A stretch of 64,000 nt of DNA from Paraburkholderia diazotrophica (GTDB lineage: Bacteria > Pseudomonadota > Gammaproteobacteria > Burkholderiales > Burkholderiaceae): assembly GCF_900108945.1 (NCBI RefSeq), contig NZ_FNYE01000009.1, positions 1 to 64,000 of the forward strand, written 5' to 3'. The notes below the pieces were generated by a model that saw only the letters and a program-made list of their open reading frames with translations, did not search any database and had not been told where the DNA came from. Within the stretch, counting starts at the first letter, position 1, and each line of letters opens with the position of its first letter. This document shows, in pieces, positions 18,257 to 26,014 of the stretch. Made by a program: the position numbers and the translations under genes.

Positions 18257-19276
18257 TTACCCCAACGCAAAATCCTCGATACGTCGACTTGCCGGGGCAT
18301 CCGCATTGGCCGAGCAGAAGAATTCGAAAACCGACGGTGCGGCTTCAGGGAAAGTTCGCTGAAGAGTCGGTGTGATGATGTCCCGGGCGATCGCAACGGC
18401 TTCACACGCGATGGTGTCGGTCATGGTCGACCATTCAGAGCGCCGGGTCAGAATGAACATGTCACGCTGACCGAGCCGCATGTTGGGCAAGGGGATCACC
18501 GTTGTGCTTCCGAGTAGGGCGCGATACCGGTAGAGACAAAGCGGAGTGGTTATCGCGCAGCCGAATCCGGCGTCAACAAGGCTGAGGAGTGCTTCCGTGC
18601 TGTCGAGTTCATATCGCTTCGGCGCGAACACGCCTATCTGACGCATGAAGCGCTCGATCTGCGCTCCCATTCCCGAGCCGGCGCTGTAGCGTAGGAGAGG
18701 GAGTTCTCGCACGATCTGTTCGAGCTGACGATGGTCCGCGAATTTCTTCGGGGCAATAGCAACGAACTGCTCGGATAACAACGGACGTGCTTCGATCTTT
18801 TCTATGTCCGCTGCTGCGTCGCTGCATATTGCCAGTTCCAGGTCGCCAGCGGACAGTCTGGCACTGAGCGTTTGAGTGGAGCCCGACGAAATCGTCAGGT
18901 CACTGACTCGTGGACCCAACAACTGAACGAGGTGCGGTCCGAAGATCGCGGCGAACGATTCGACGCAGCCAATTCTCAGGCTTCGGGCCTGAGTGCCGGC
19001 AGCCGACCGCACATGCAATGCGACTGCGTGAGCGTGTTCAAGGAGTCCGATGGCACTCGAGAACAGGATCTTGCCAGCAGCGTTTGGCCTGACTGGCCGA
19101 CAGTCCCTGTCGAATAGCGCGACGCCCTGTTCTCGCTCCAGGGATGCGATCAATTGACTGACCGCGCTCTGCGTGACACCCAGGACTTTTGCGGCCTGTG
19201 TCATGGATCGCGTTTCGCAGACTGCCACGAATGCCTGAAGTGCACGGAGGTCCACTCCAACGGTCGCAGTTCGCAT
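18257..19276 (-). CDS. LysR-family transcriptional regulator (LysR2)
   Basis: 339 residues from ATG 19276, chosen because GGAGGTGGAT precedes it directly; upstream ATGs lack a site. N-terminal winged helix (SMTQAAKVLGVTQSAVSQLIASLE), then an effector domain that shares GCVESFAA, RYS and AITTPLCL with the paralogue at 1839-2849. It is divergent from the ETF-QO gene and adjacent to the oxidase-etf operon, so all three are plausible targets. A palindromic TAAGCGGCCGTTA site lies 78 bp upstream of its start. Confidence 0.88.
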   Translation of the reverse strand: MRTATVGVDLRALQAFVAVCETRSMTQAAKVLGVTQSAVSQLIASLEREQGVALFDRDCRPVRPNAAGKILFSSAIGLLEHAHAVALHVRSAAGTQARSLRIGCVESFAAIFGPHLVQLLGPRVSDLTISSGSTQTLSARLSAGDLELAICSDAAADIEKIEARPLLSEQFVAIAPKKFADHRQLEQIVRELPLLRYSAGSGMGAQIERFMRQIGVFAPKRYELDSTEALLSLVDAGFGCAITTPLCLYRYRALLGSTTVIPLPNMRLGQRDMFILTRRSEWSTMTDTIACEAVAIARDIITPTLQRTFPEAAPSVFEFFCSANADAPASRRIEDFALG

Positions 19277-19353
19277 ATCCACCTCCATCTTGGGTGAATG
19301 GTGCCGCGAGACTGACCGGGTCGAGCTAATCCAAACGATTCTTGAAACTAGCA

Positions 19354-19366
19354 TAAGCGGCCGTTA
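19354..19366. promoter_or_regulatory. Candidate LysR2 binding site, TAAGCGGCCGTTA
   Basis: T-N11-A box in the divergent gap between lysR2 and the ETF-QO gene. A near copy (TAAGCGGCGCTTA) is at 24574; both continue with TG to give TAAGCGGC-NN-TTATG. Confidence 0.5.
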
Positions 19367-19498
19367 TGTCTACCGCCTGGCAAATTCGTCCGTTCTACGA
19401 TCCGCCTCCGTTGATCGTCGATATGCGATCAGAACCCTGGTGCGCACGATGTCCTTACGGGCGTGTCCTTCTCCCTATGCTCACAAGTATTTTTGAAT

Positions 19499-21169
19499 AT
19501 GAACGCGCAAGGTTTGCTAGAGCAATTTGGTCCACGGGAAGCAATGGAATATGACATCGTGATCGTTGGCGGCGGCCCGGCGGGTCTTGCCGCCGCGATC
19601 AGGCTCAAGCAGCGCGCCGTCGAAAGAGGCGTCGAAATGGGCGTCTGCGTACTCGAAAAGGGCTCCGAGATCGGGGCACATATCCTCTCGGGCGCCGTGA
19701 TGGACCCGCGCGCGTTGAATGAACTGATCCCGGACTGGAAGGAAAAAGGCGCGCCGCTGGACGTCGAAGTGACGGAAGACCGCTTCCTGTTCCTCTCCGA
19801 AACGGGCGCCAAGGCCGTGCCGAACTGGGCACTGCCGGACAACTTCAAGAATCACGGCAACTATGTGATCAGCCTCGCGAATGTCACGCGCTGGCTGGGC
19901 CAGCAGGCCGAAGCGGTGGGCGTCGAGATCTTCCCGGGCTTTGCGGCGGCGGAAGTGCTGTACAACGACGATGGCTCCGTCAAGGGCGTCGCGACGGGCA
20001 ACCTCGGCATCGGCAAGGACGGCCAGCCGACCGAGAACTTCCAGCTCGGCATGGAGCTGCACGCGAAGTACACGCTGTTCTGCGAAGGCGCGCGCGGACA
20101 TCTCGGCCGGCAACTGTCGGACAGGTTCAAACTGCGCGATGGCGCCGATCCGCAGGTCTACGGCATCGGCATCAAGGAACTGTGGGAAATCGATCCGGCG
20201 AAGCACAAGCCGGGGCTGGTGATTCACACGGCCGGCTGGCCGCTCGACAAGCACACCTACGGCGGCTCGTTCCTCTATCACACCGACAACAACCAGGTGA
20301 TGGTGGGCTTCGTGGTCGGCCTCGGCTATTCGAACCCGTACCTGTCGCCGTTCGAGGAATTCCAGCGCTACAAGACGCACCCGGAAATCCGCAAGTTCCT
20401 CGAAGGCGGCAAGCGTGTGTCGTACGGCGCACGCGCGATCACGGCGGGCGGGCTGATGTCGCTGCCGAGGCTCGTGTTTCCGGGCGGTGCATTGGTCGGC
20501 GATGACGCGGGCTTCCTGAACGCGTCGCGGATCAAGGGTTCGCACGCGGCGATCAAAACGGGCATGCTGGCCGCCGACGCCGCGTTCGATGCGGTTCAGG
20601 CCGGCCGTCAGTCGGATGAACTCGCCGCGTATCCCGAGTCGTTCAAAACCTCATGGCTGCACACCGAGCTGTACAAAGCACGCAATTTCAAGCAGTGGAT
20701 GAGCAAGGGCCTGTACGTCGGCACGCTGATGGTCGGCATCGAGCAGAAGCTGCTGGGCGGCAACGTGCCGTGGACGCTGCATCACCAGCACTGGGATCAC
20801 GAGATGCTGAAGCCGGCTTCGCAGTGCAAGCCGATCGACTATCCGAAACCTGATGGCAGGCTCACATTCGACCGGCTCTCGTCGGTGTTCATCTCGAACA
20901 CGAATCACGAAGAGAACCAGCCCGCGCATCTGACGCTGAAAGATCCGTCAGTGCCCGTCAATCTGAACCTGCAAACCTATGCAGGCCCGGAGGCACGCTT
21001 CTGTCCCGCGGGGGTTTATGAATTTGTTTCTGGCGATGAAGGGCCCCGGCTACAGATCAATGCGCAGAACTGTGTGCACTGCAAAACCTGCGACATCAAG
21101 GACCCTACTCAGAACATCGTGTGGGTCGCGCCAGAGGGAGGCGGCGGCCCCAACTACCCCAACATGTAG
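19499..21169 (+). CDS. Electron transfer flavoprotein-ubiquinone oxidoreductase
   Basis: 556 residues. FAD-binding IVGGGPAGLAAAIRL near residue 20, GSEIGAHILSGAVMDP, GHLGRQL, and the C-terminal 4Fe-4S ligands Cys502 (FCPAGVYEF) and Cys525/528/531 (NCVHCKTCD). It takes electrons from reduced ETF to ubiquinone at the inner membrane. ATG 19499 gives the usual GPRE-x-MEYDIVIVGGG N-terminus; ATG 19544, with GGGAA upstream, is possible. It completes the chain oxidase to EtfAB to quinone, with the LysR2 site upstream. It ends 22 bp from the convergent tetR2. Confidence 0.94.
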   Translation: MNAQGLLEQFGPREAMEYDIVIVGGGPAGLAAAIRLKQRAVERGVEMGVCVLEKGSEIGAHILSGAVMDPRALNELIPDWKEKGAPLDVEVTEDRFLFLSETGAKAVPNWALPDNFKNHGNYVISLANVTRWLGQQAEAVGVEIFPGFAAAEVLYNDDGSVKGVATGNLGIGKDGQPTENFQLGMELHAKYTLFCEGARGHLGRQLSDRFKLRDGADPQVYGIGIKELWEIDPAKHKPGLVIHTAGWPLDKHTYGGSFLYHTDNNQVMVGFVVGLGYSNPYLSPFEEFQRYKTHPEIRKFLEGGKRVSYGARAITAGGLMSLPRLVFPGGALVGDDAGFLNASRIKGSHAAIKTGMLAADAAFDAVQAGRQSDELAAYPESFKTSWLHTELYKARNFKQWMSKGLYVGTLMVGIEQKLLGGNVPWTLHHQHWDHEMLKPASQCKPIDYPKPDGRLTFDRLSSVFISNTNHEENQPAHLTLKDPSVPVNLNLQTYAGPEARFCPAGVYEFVSGDEGPRLQINAQNCVHCKTCDIKDPTQNIVWVAPEGGGGPNYPNM

Positions 21170-21191
21170 ACGGCGCGCAAACTGTACGCGT

Positions 21192-21860
21192 TCAACTGTG
21201 GGGAGCCGACGTTGCTGCTTTGGACATGTTCATCTTCCAGATCTGTCTGGTCGCGTCGTCGATCATCCCGTGGAAGATGCCGATGACCTCGCCAAGCGTC
21301 ACGCTCGCCGCAACGCGATGCTCGATCCAGAGCCCGTGAACGAGCGCAAGCGCCTGAATGGCGTGGATTCGTGCCATTGTGTGATCGCATCCAGCCTGCC
21401 GCAGATCGAAGATGAAGTTGGATCGCAAGCGCTTCGAAAATGCCGCGCAGAGTCGCTGTACTTCCGGATCGTGAGCCGACGAACTCCACATGTGCGGCCA
21501 AACGTTGGCAGCACCAGGGCTCATCACCTCGTCGCTGAAGCACATGTCTGCCGTGAACTTCATCCGCTCGACGGGATCTTCGATGCCACGCCGGCCGCTG
21601 GTCAACTGATCGCGCACTCTGCGAATCATATGTTCGAACGTTTTATAGACGAGGCTCTTCTTGTTTTCAAAGTGATGATGAACCAGGCCGACTGACACAC
21701 TCGCATGTTCGCTGACTCGCCGGATCGTCAAATTCTCGAGGCCGACATCACCGACGACCGCCAGCGTCGCATCGATAAGCCGCAGCCGCATTCCCTCGTA
21801 GGGACCCGGATCTTCCTTCCGGTCATCCTTTGCAGCGGCTGACGTCGTCGTTGTTTGCAT
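21192..21860 (-). CDS. TetR-family repressor, BetI-like (TetR2)
   Basis: 222 residues, ATG 21860 with GAGGGAGCA just upstream. Helix-turn-helix LTIRRVSEHASVSVGLVHHHF. Nearly identical to TetR1 (2979-3713) through most of the ligand-binding domain, including FTADMCFSDEVMSPGAANV and RLRSNF-WDL/FDLRQAGCD stretches, but with a shorter N-terminus and a different C-terminal tail. Three operators of the same consensus lie between it and the binding-protein gene at 22645, so it should repress itself and that gene. Cross-talk with TetR1 sites is expected because the recognition helices are almost the same. Confidence 0.9.
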   Translation of the reverse strand: MQTTTTSAAAKDDRKEDPGPYEGMRLRLIDATLAVVGDVGLENLTIRRVSEHASVSVGLVHHHFENKKSLVYKTFEHMIRRVRDQLTSGRRGIEDPVERMKFTADMCFSDEVMSPGAANVWPHMWSSSAHDPEVQRLCAAFSKRLRSNFIFDLRQAGCDHTMARIHAIQALALVHGLWIEHRVAASVTLGEVIGIFHGMIDDATRQIWKMNMSKAATSAPHS

Positions 21861-22009
21861 TGCTCCCTCGTCTGTTCTGTGCCCGCCGTCCCGACGAACT
21901 GTGTAAGTGCGCCAGTTTACCCCGAACGTGCATTTGGACCTGATTTACCCGATCCGTCGCGAAACCTTGGCAGCACGGTTCGCGAACGGACCTACCCGGC
22001 TCCCTGGAC

Positions 22010-22023
22010 TGAACAAGTGTTCA
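22010..22023. promoter_or_regulatory. TetR operator copy 4, TGAACAAGTGTTCA
   Basis: Arms TGAAC/GTTCA exact. It lies 150 bp upstream of the tetR2 start. Confidence 0.65.
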
Positions 22024-22053
22024 TGACGAGCGACGTCAAATATGCAGTGTCGT

Positions 22054-22067
22054 TGAACGATAGTTCA
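22054..22067. promoter_or_regulatory. TetR operator copy 5, TGAACGATAGTTCA
   Basis: Arms exact, centre GATA. It lies 44 bp from copy 4, which parallels the 55-bp pair at tetR1. Confidence 0.65.
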
Positions 22068-22154
22068 CGTGATTGGTGTTCTCTGTGTAGGTAAATACCC
22101 CAACACTTGTCAGAATACGACGTTTACAGCGAAAACAGCATTGAAAAATTATTT

Positions 22155-22181
22155 TTGACATCCAAAAATCGCGTATATAGT
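22155..22181 (+). promoter_or_regulatory. Candidate promoter for the 22645 binding-protein gene
   Basis: TTGACA (22155-22160) and TATAGT (22176-22181) with a short 15-bp spacer. Operator copy 6 begins 21 bp after the -10 box, the same arrangement as at 3906/3932. Confidence 0.4.
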
Positions 22182-22202
22182 GAGCCTCAAGCGCAGTGAG
22201 AT

Positions 22203-22216
22203 TGAACGCATGTTCA
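22203..22216. promoter_or_regulatory. TetR operator copy 6, TGAACGCATGTTCA
   Basis: Arms exact. It lies 149 bp from copy 5 (152 bp between copies 2 and 3) and just downstream of the candidate promoter. Confidence 0.65.
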
Positions 22217-22644
22217 GCTTAAGGCAAGCTAATAGTAGCGATCGTTTACGTTTTGACTGGTCGATGGTTCAGCCCAGGGCGCTACGGTCGGGCGTTGATT
22301 CCGCCGATGCGTGGTCGAACTCCATCAACGTGGGACCTTGGTGAGTTCGGTCAGCGACGCGTTGATCTTGCAAAACCGTCGACGCGTTAGTGCCACAGTA
22401 CACGACGCAATAAGTAGTAGACCTTATCAGTGGTCGAGGACAGAAGAGAGCGTCCGGCTCGAGCAGATGATCGGGCAAACGGAGGCGCAAAGCATGCCAA
22501 TCGGCGTGACGCCTGGTTCTTTTTTCTTTGCGATACGACGGAATGATGGTTTGAAGTTGGCAGTTCATATCAGGAGCGTTTTTCTTTTTAACCGAGACGA
22601 TTGGCTTCACCGTGCCACTAGACGTCAATAGGAAGGACAAAAGC
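22217..22644 (+). other. Long leader of the binding-protein gene
   Basis: About 430 bases without a recognisable gene between operator 6 and ATG 22645. It mirrors the long leader of the 4424 operon in length, but no shared sequence was noticed. No known riboswitch or strong hairpin recognised. Confidence 0.35.
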
Positions 22645-23721
22645 ATGAAACTGGAAATCAAGCATTCAGCGAAGATTGCGTTGCTGGTCGCGACGGCGGC
22701 TGTGAGTGTCACTGCTAGCGCGGCTGATATCGTATTTGCGAGCTGGGGCGGCTCCTACCAGGACGCCCAGATCGCAACTGCGGTGAAGCCATTTGCTGCA
22801 AAGGCCGGCACAAACGTGAAGAGCGACGTCTATAACGGCGGCATCGCGCAGATTCGCAGCCAGGTTCAAACCAACAACGTGACCTGGGACGTTGTCGACA
22901 TCCAGATGGCCGATGCCATTCGGGCGTGCGATGAAGGACTGCTGGAAAAGGTCAATGTCGCCGCGCTGCCTGCAGCCAAAAACGGCACGCCCGCGAAGTC
23001 GGATTTCCTGCCCGGCGGTGTCACGGACTGCATGGTCGGCAACGTAGCGTGGTCGACTGTCATTACCTATAACAAGGAAGCCTTCAAGAACGGCGAGCCG
23101 AAGACCGTCGCGGACTTTTTCGATCTGAAGAAATTTCCCGGCAAGCGGGGCCTGCGGAAATCGCCCGAAGCGGCTCTTGAATGGGCGCTGCTCGCTGATG
23201 GCGTAAAACCGGCTGACGTGTACAAGGTCCTGGCTACACCGGCGGGCGTCACCCGCGCGTTCAAGAAACTGGATACGATCAAGTCCTCGATCGTCTGGTG
23301 GGAAGCGGGTGCTCAGCCGCCCCAACTCCTCGCCGACCGCGAGGTCTCGATGACGAGCGCTTACTGCAACCGCATCTGGACCGCCATTGCTCAGGACAAG
23401 AAGCCGTTCGGATTCGTGTGGGATGGGGAAGTGAAGAATATCGAGGGCCTCGCGGTCGTGAAGGGTACCAGGAACCTGAAGGCCGCGCAGGAATTTCTTA
23501 ACTTCTCGACATCGACGGAACAGCTCGCGAAGCTCGGTTCTGCGACTGCATTGGGACCGATGCGCAAATCGTCGATCTCGATGGTCGATCCTTCAGTCAG
23601 CCCGTATCTGCCGACCAACCCGGCAAACGAGAAGACAGCGGTCGACGTCGACGTAGCCTTCTGGGCAGATCATTCCGACGACCTGAATCAGAAGTTCGCA
23701 GTGTGGCTCGGCACCAGGTAA
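22645..23721 (+). CDS. ABC transporter periplasmic binding protein (PotD/opine type)
   Basis: 358 residues. Signal peptide with hydrophobic ALLVATAAVSVTASA and cleavage before ADIVFASWGGSYQ; the FASWGGSYQ-DAQ start is typical of type II binding proteins for polyamines, opines and betaine-like cations. ATG 22645 is preceded by AGGAAGGAC; the in-frame GTG 22612 is ignored. It stands alone, without ATPase or permease, downstream of TetR operators identical in form to those of the binding-protein-less transporter at 6066-9557. The two are inferred to form one uptake system. Confidence 0.9.
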   Translation: MKLEIKHSAKIALLVATAAVSVTASAADIVFASWGGSYQDAQIATAVKPFAAKAGTNVKSDVYNGGIAQIRSQVQTNNVTWDVVDIQMADAIRACDEGLLEKVNVAALPAAKNGTPAKSDFLPGGVTDCMVGNVAWSTVITYNKEAFKNGEPKTVADFFDLKKFPGKRGLRKSPEAALEWALLADGVKPADVYKVLATPAGVTRAFKKLDTIKSSIVWWEAGAQPPQLLADREVSMTSAYCNRIWTAIAQDKKPFGFVWDGEVKNIEGLAVVKGTRNLKAAQEFLNFSTSTEQLAKLGSATALGPMRKSSISMVDPSVSPYLPTNPANEKTAVDVDVAFWADHSDDLNQKFAVWLGTR

Positions 23722-23895
23722 CTGATCACGCGGGAGGGCGCACTCACAGTAGAGATGTCGCCCACCCGTTTGCGAAGAGTGCAGATGAGCGTGACACCTG
23801 CCCAATGTCGGTTGCAGTGGATGTCGCGCTCTGCGTTCTCCTGCCGTTGTCAAAGTCTTGCGCGCGGCGCGAATGCTCCCGTCGTGTGTGATAGT

Positions 23896-24483
23896 TCAGA
23901 CAAGAAGGCACCAAAGAGCGAGAAATGGCGATGTACGGCTGCGCATCGCGTGCAGCAAGTTTGGCGTGTTGTAGATGCCGCCGCCTGGACCCGGATCGAT
24001 CCATTCGCCATCGCACTGCCGGAACTCGCCAGGACTCAGCAGTACATACGCCTCCTGTGGCGGATGGCTGTGATCCGGATAGCGGGTGTTGGGAAGCATG
24101 AGCGTGATGCCTAGCTGAACGTCGCTTCGGCTTTCGGCTCCTCCGGGTCCGCAAACGAAGCCGTTCGCGTGTCGTTCGACGTAGCCTTGACTACCGTTGA
24201 CGCCGGAGGTTCTTCGGCGCCACCCGAGAAGGGGCTCAACCGACTTGAGTGCCTTTGCAATATCACTGAACCGTGCATCTCCAGAAAGCGCCGTTAGCGA
24301 TGCGTCAAGCCATTCACAGGCCGGATACCGTGCACTCAACCTCTGTCCATCGTCCGACGGAACCTCCAGTCTTGCGAATACCGCCTCGGCCATCTTGCGG
24401 GCCTCGGCGGGAAGAAGATCGGATGCAAAGTGCTGTCGGGCGACATGGATGAATTCGTTCACAACATCGGGGCGGCTTGTCAT
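23896..24483 (-). CDS. DMSP lyase-family cupin
   Basis: 195 residues from ATG 24483 (GAGGTACCG upstream). The C-terminal half is a single cupin with the metal motif His138-x-His140-x3-Glu144-x-Tyr146 (DHSHPPQEAY) and the second motif G-x5-P-x3-His178 (IYNTPNLLHAM), as in DddL/DddQ-type dimethylsulfoniopropionate lyases. Characterised members cleave DMSP to dimethyl sulfide and acrylate; many terrestrial homologues are untested. It sits beside a betaine-type transporter and opposite a hydroxyproline dehydratase-like gene. A different betaine or sulfonium substrate is possible. Confidence 0.75.
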   Translation of the reverse strand: MTSRPDVVNEFIHVARQHFASDLLPAEARKMAEAVFARLEVPSDDGQRLSARYPACEWLDASLTALSGDARFSDIAKALKSVEPLLGWRRRTSGVNGSQGYVERHANGFVCGPGGAESRSDVQLGITLMLPNTRYPDHSHPPQEAYVLLSPGEFRQCDGEWIDPGPGGGIYNTPNLLHAMRSRTSPFLALWCLLV

Positions 24484-24848
24484 CGGTACCTCGCGATTGA
24501 AGACAGTGCAATAGCTAAAGGGCAAATGTGGCGAGTCCGATGATGATCCGCGGGATCGGCTCTGCCCATTACCTAAGCGGCGCTTATGATCAATACAACA
24601 CGGGCCAAACCTGGCGGAGCGGCCGTTTGACGGGAGTATGTTGACTCGTGGGTTGGTGGGAGGACATCTGATCCGTAGAACCCGACCGGATGTGCCGCCG
24701 AACGCCGTAGCGGCCGGATACAACCGGAATGGACCGGGATCGGTATCTGGCGAGACGGACGAGCGGCGGCGCGTCCGCTGGACGCGGTGACACCTCGCGC
24801 GATGTCGAGAAATATCTTTTTGGCAACGATATACGAAACGGGAAGATC
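24484..24848. other. Divergent intergenic region
   Basis: 365 bp between the DMSP-lyase-like gene (leftward) and the proline racemase-family gene (rightward). It holds the T-N11-A palindrome at 24574-24586. Promoter boxes could not be assigned with confidence. Confidence 0.4.
24574..24586. promoter_or_regulatory. Candidate LysR2 binding site, TAAGCGGCGCTTA
   Basis: 13-bp palindrome 90 bp upstream of the DMSP-lyase-like gene. It differs from the site at 19354 at only two central positions. Confidence 0.5.
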
Positions 24849-25901
24849 ATGACTTTCAAACGCACTTTCCACGCCGTCGAGACTCACTCCGGTGAGCCGA
24901 TGCGCGTGATCACGGGCGGCGTTCCCCATATTCCGGGCAACACAGTCTATGAGCAGATGAAGTGGCTCGAAGAAAACGATGACCAGATCCGCATGCTGAT
25001 GCTGCGGGAGCCGCGTGGCTATCCGCCGCTATGCTGCAATCTGGTGGTACCGGCGAAACATCCGGATGCGGCAGCGGGCTACATCATCATGGAACAGGTC
25101 GAGTATCCGGTGATGAGCGGCGGCAACACGATTTCGGTTGCCACCGTGCTTCTGGAAACCGGGATGATTCCGATGCAGGAGCCCGTCACGGAGTTTCAGC
25201 TGGAAGCGCCGGCAGGGTTGATCGGTATCAGGGCAGAGTGCAGCAACGGCAAAGTGACCTCGGTAACGTTCCGGAACGTGCCGGCATTTGCGGCCCACAT
25301 CGAGAAGGTCATCGACGTGCCCCATCTCGGCAAGGTCACTGTGGATGTGGGCTGGGGCGGCATGTTCTACGTCATTGCCGATGTTCGACAGTTCAAGGGG
25401 CTCGAGCTCAAGCCCGAACATGGTCGTGAGATCACCAGAATCTCTGCGCTGATCCTGAAGGCGGCCCAGCAGCAGTTGCCCGTCGCACATCCGCACTATC
25501 CTGGATACGGCATCACGATCGCGCAACTGTCCGGTCCGACCGACAATCCGAAAGCAGACTGGAAGAACGCGGTCACGGTTGCGAGCGGGGAGATCGACTT
25601 TGATAACCCGGCAACATGGACGGGCGCTATCGACCGCTGCCCCTGCGGAACGGGCACGTCGGCGAAGATGGCCACGCTTCATGCGAAGGGCCAGCTCGAT
25701 CTGAACCAGCCTTTCCGGCATGAAGGCGTGTTGGGAACGGTGTTCACGGGAAACCTCGTCGAGCAGACGAATATCGGTGACATCAAGGCCGTCGTGCCGA
25801 CGATCTCTGGCCGTTCGTGGATCTATGGCTACAACACCTATGTGCTCGACCCTGATGATCCGTTCGTGAACGGCTTCACGCTGGGTGACATCTGGGCCTG
25901 A
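24849..25901 (+). CDS. Proline racemase-superfamily enzyme (hydroxyproline dehydratase/epimerase type)
   Basis: 350 residues from ATG 24849 (GGGAAG upstream). The two catalytic positions can be read: the first is Ser90 in VMSGGNTIS, where proline racemase and 4-hydroxyproline epimerase have Cys in MCGH; the second is Cys266 in CPCGTGTSA. Ser/Thr-plus-Cys members include trans-3-hydroxy-L-proline dehydratases, which yield pyrroline-2-carboxylate. The next gene, a reductase for such imines, supports dehydration over epimerisation. The two together would deliver L-proline to PutA. Confidence 0.85.
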   Translation: MTFKRTFHAVETHSGEPMRVITGGVPHIPGNTVYEQMKWLEENDDQIRMLMLREPRGYPPLCCNLVVPAKHPDAAAGYIIMEQVEYPVMSGGNTISVATVLLETGMIPMQEPVTEFQLEAPAGLIGIRAECSNGKVTSVTFRNVPAFAAHIEKVIDVPHLGKVTVDVGWGGMFYVIADVRQFKGLELKPEHGREITRISALILKAAQQQLPVAHPHYPGYGITIAQLSGPTDNPKADWKNAVTVASGEIDFDNPATWTGAIDRCPCGTGTSAKMATLHAKGQLDLNQPFRHEGVLGTVFTGNLVEQTNIGDIKAVVPTISGRSWIYGYNTYVLDPDDPFVNGFTLGDIWA

Positions 25902-26014
25902 CGCATCGCGGTCTTGTTGGACCGTCTGTCGCAACGCATCAGCATGCGTGTGGACGATACGAGCGCGGTGCAGCGGCTCGGCTCGTCCACCGTTTGCATT
26001 TGGGTGATGAGACT

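Noticed and set aside
24729..24848. Upstream extension of the proline racemase-family gene
   Set aside because: The added Arg/Gly-rich residues do not resemble the family, and ATG 24849 has a ribosome site and the correct N-terminus.
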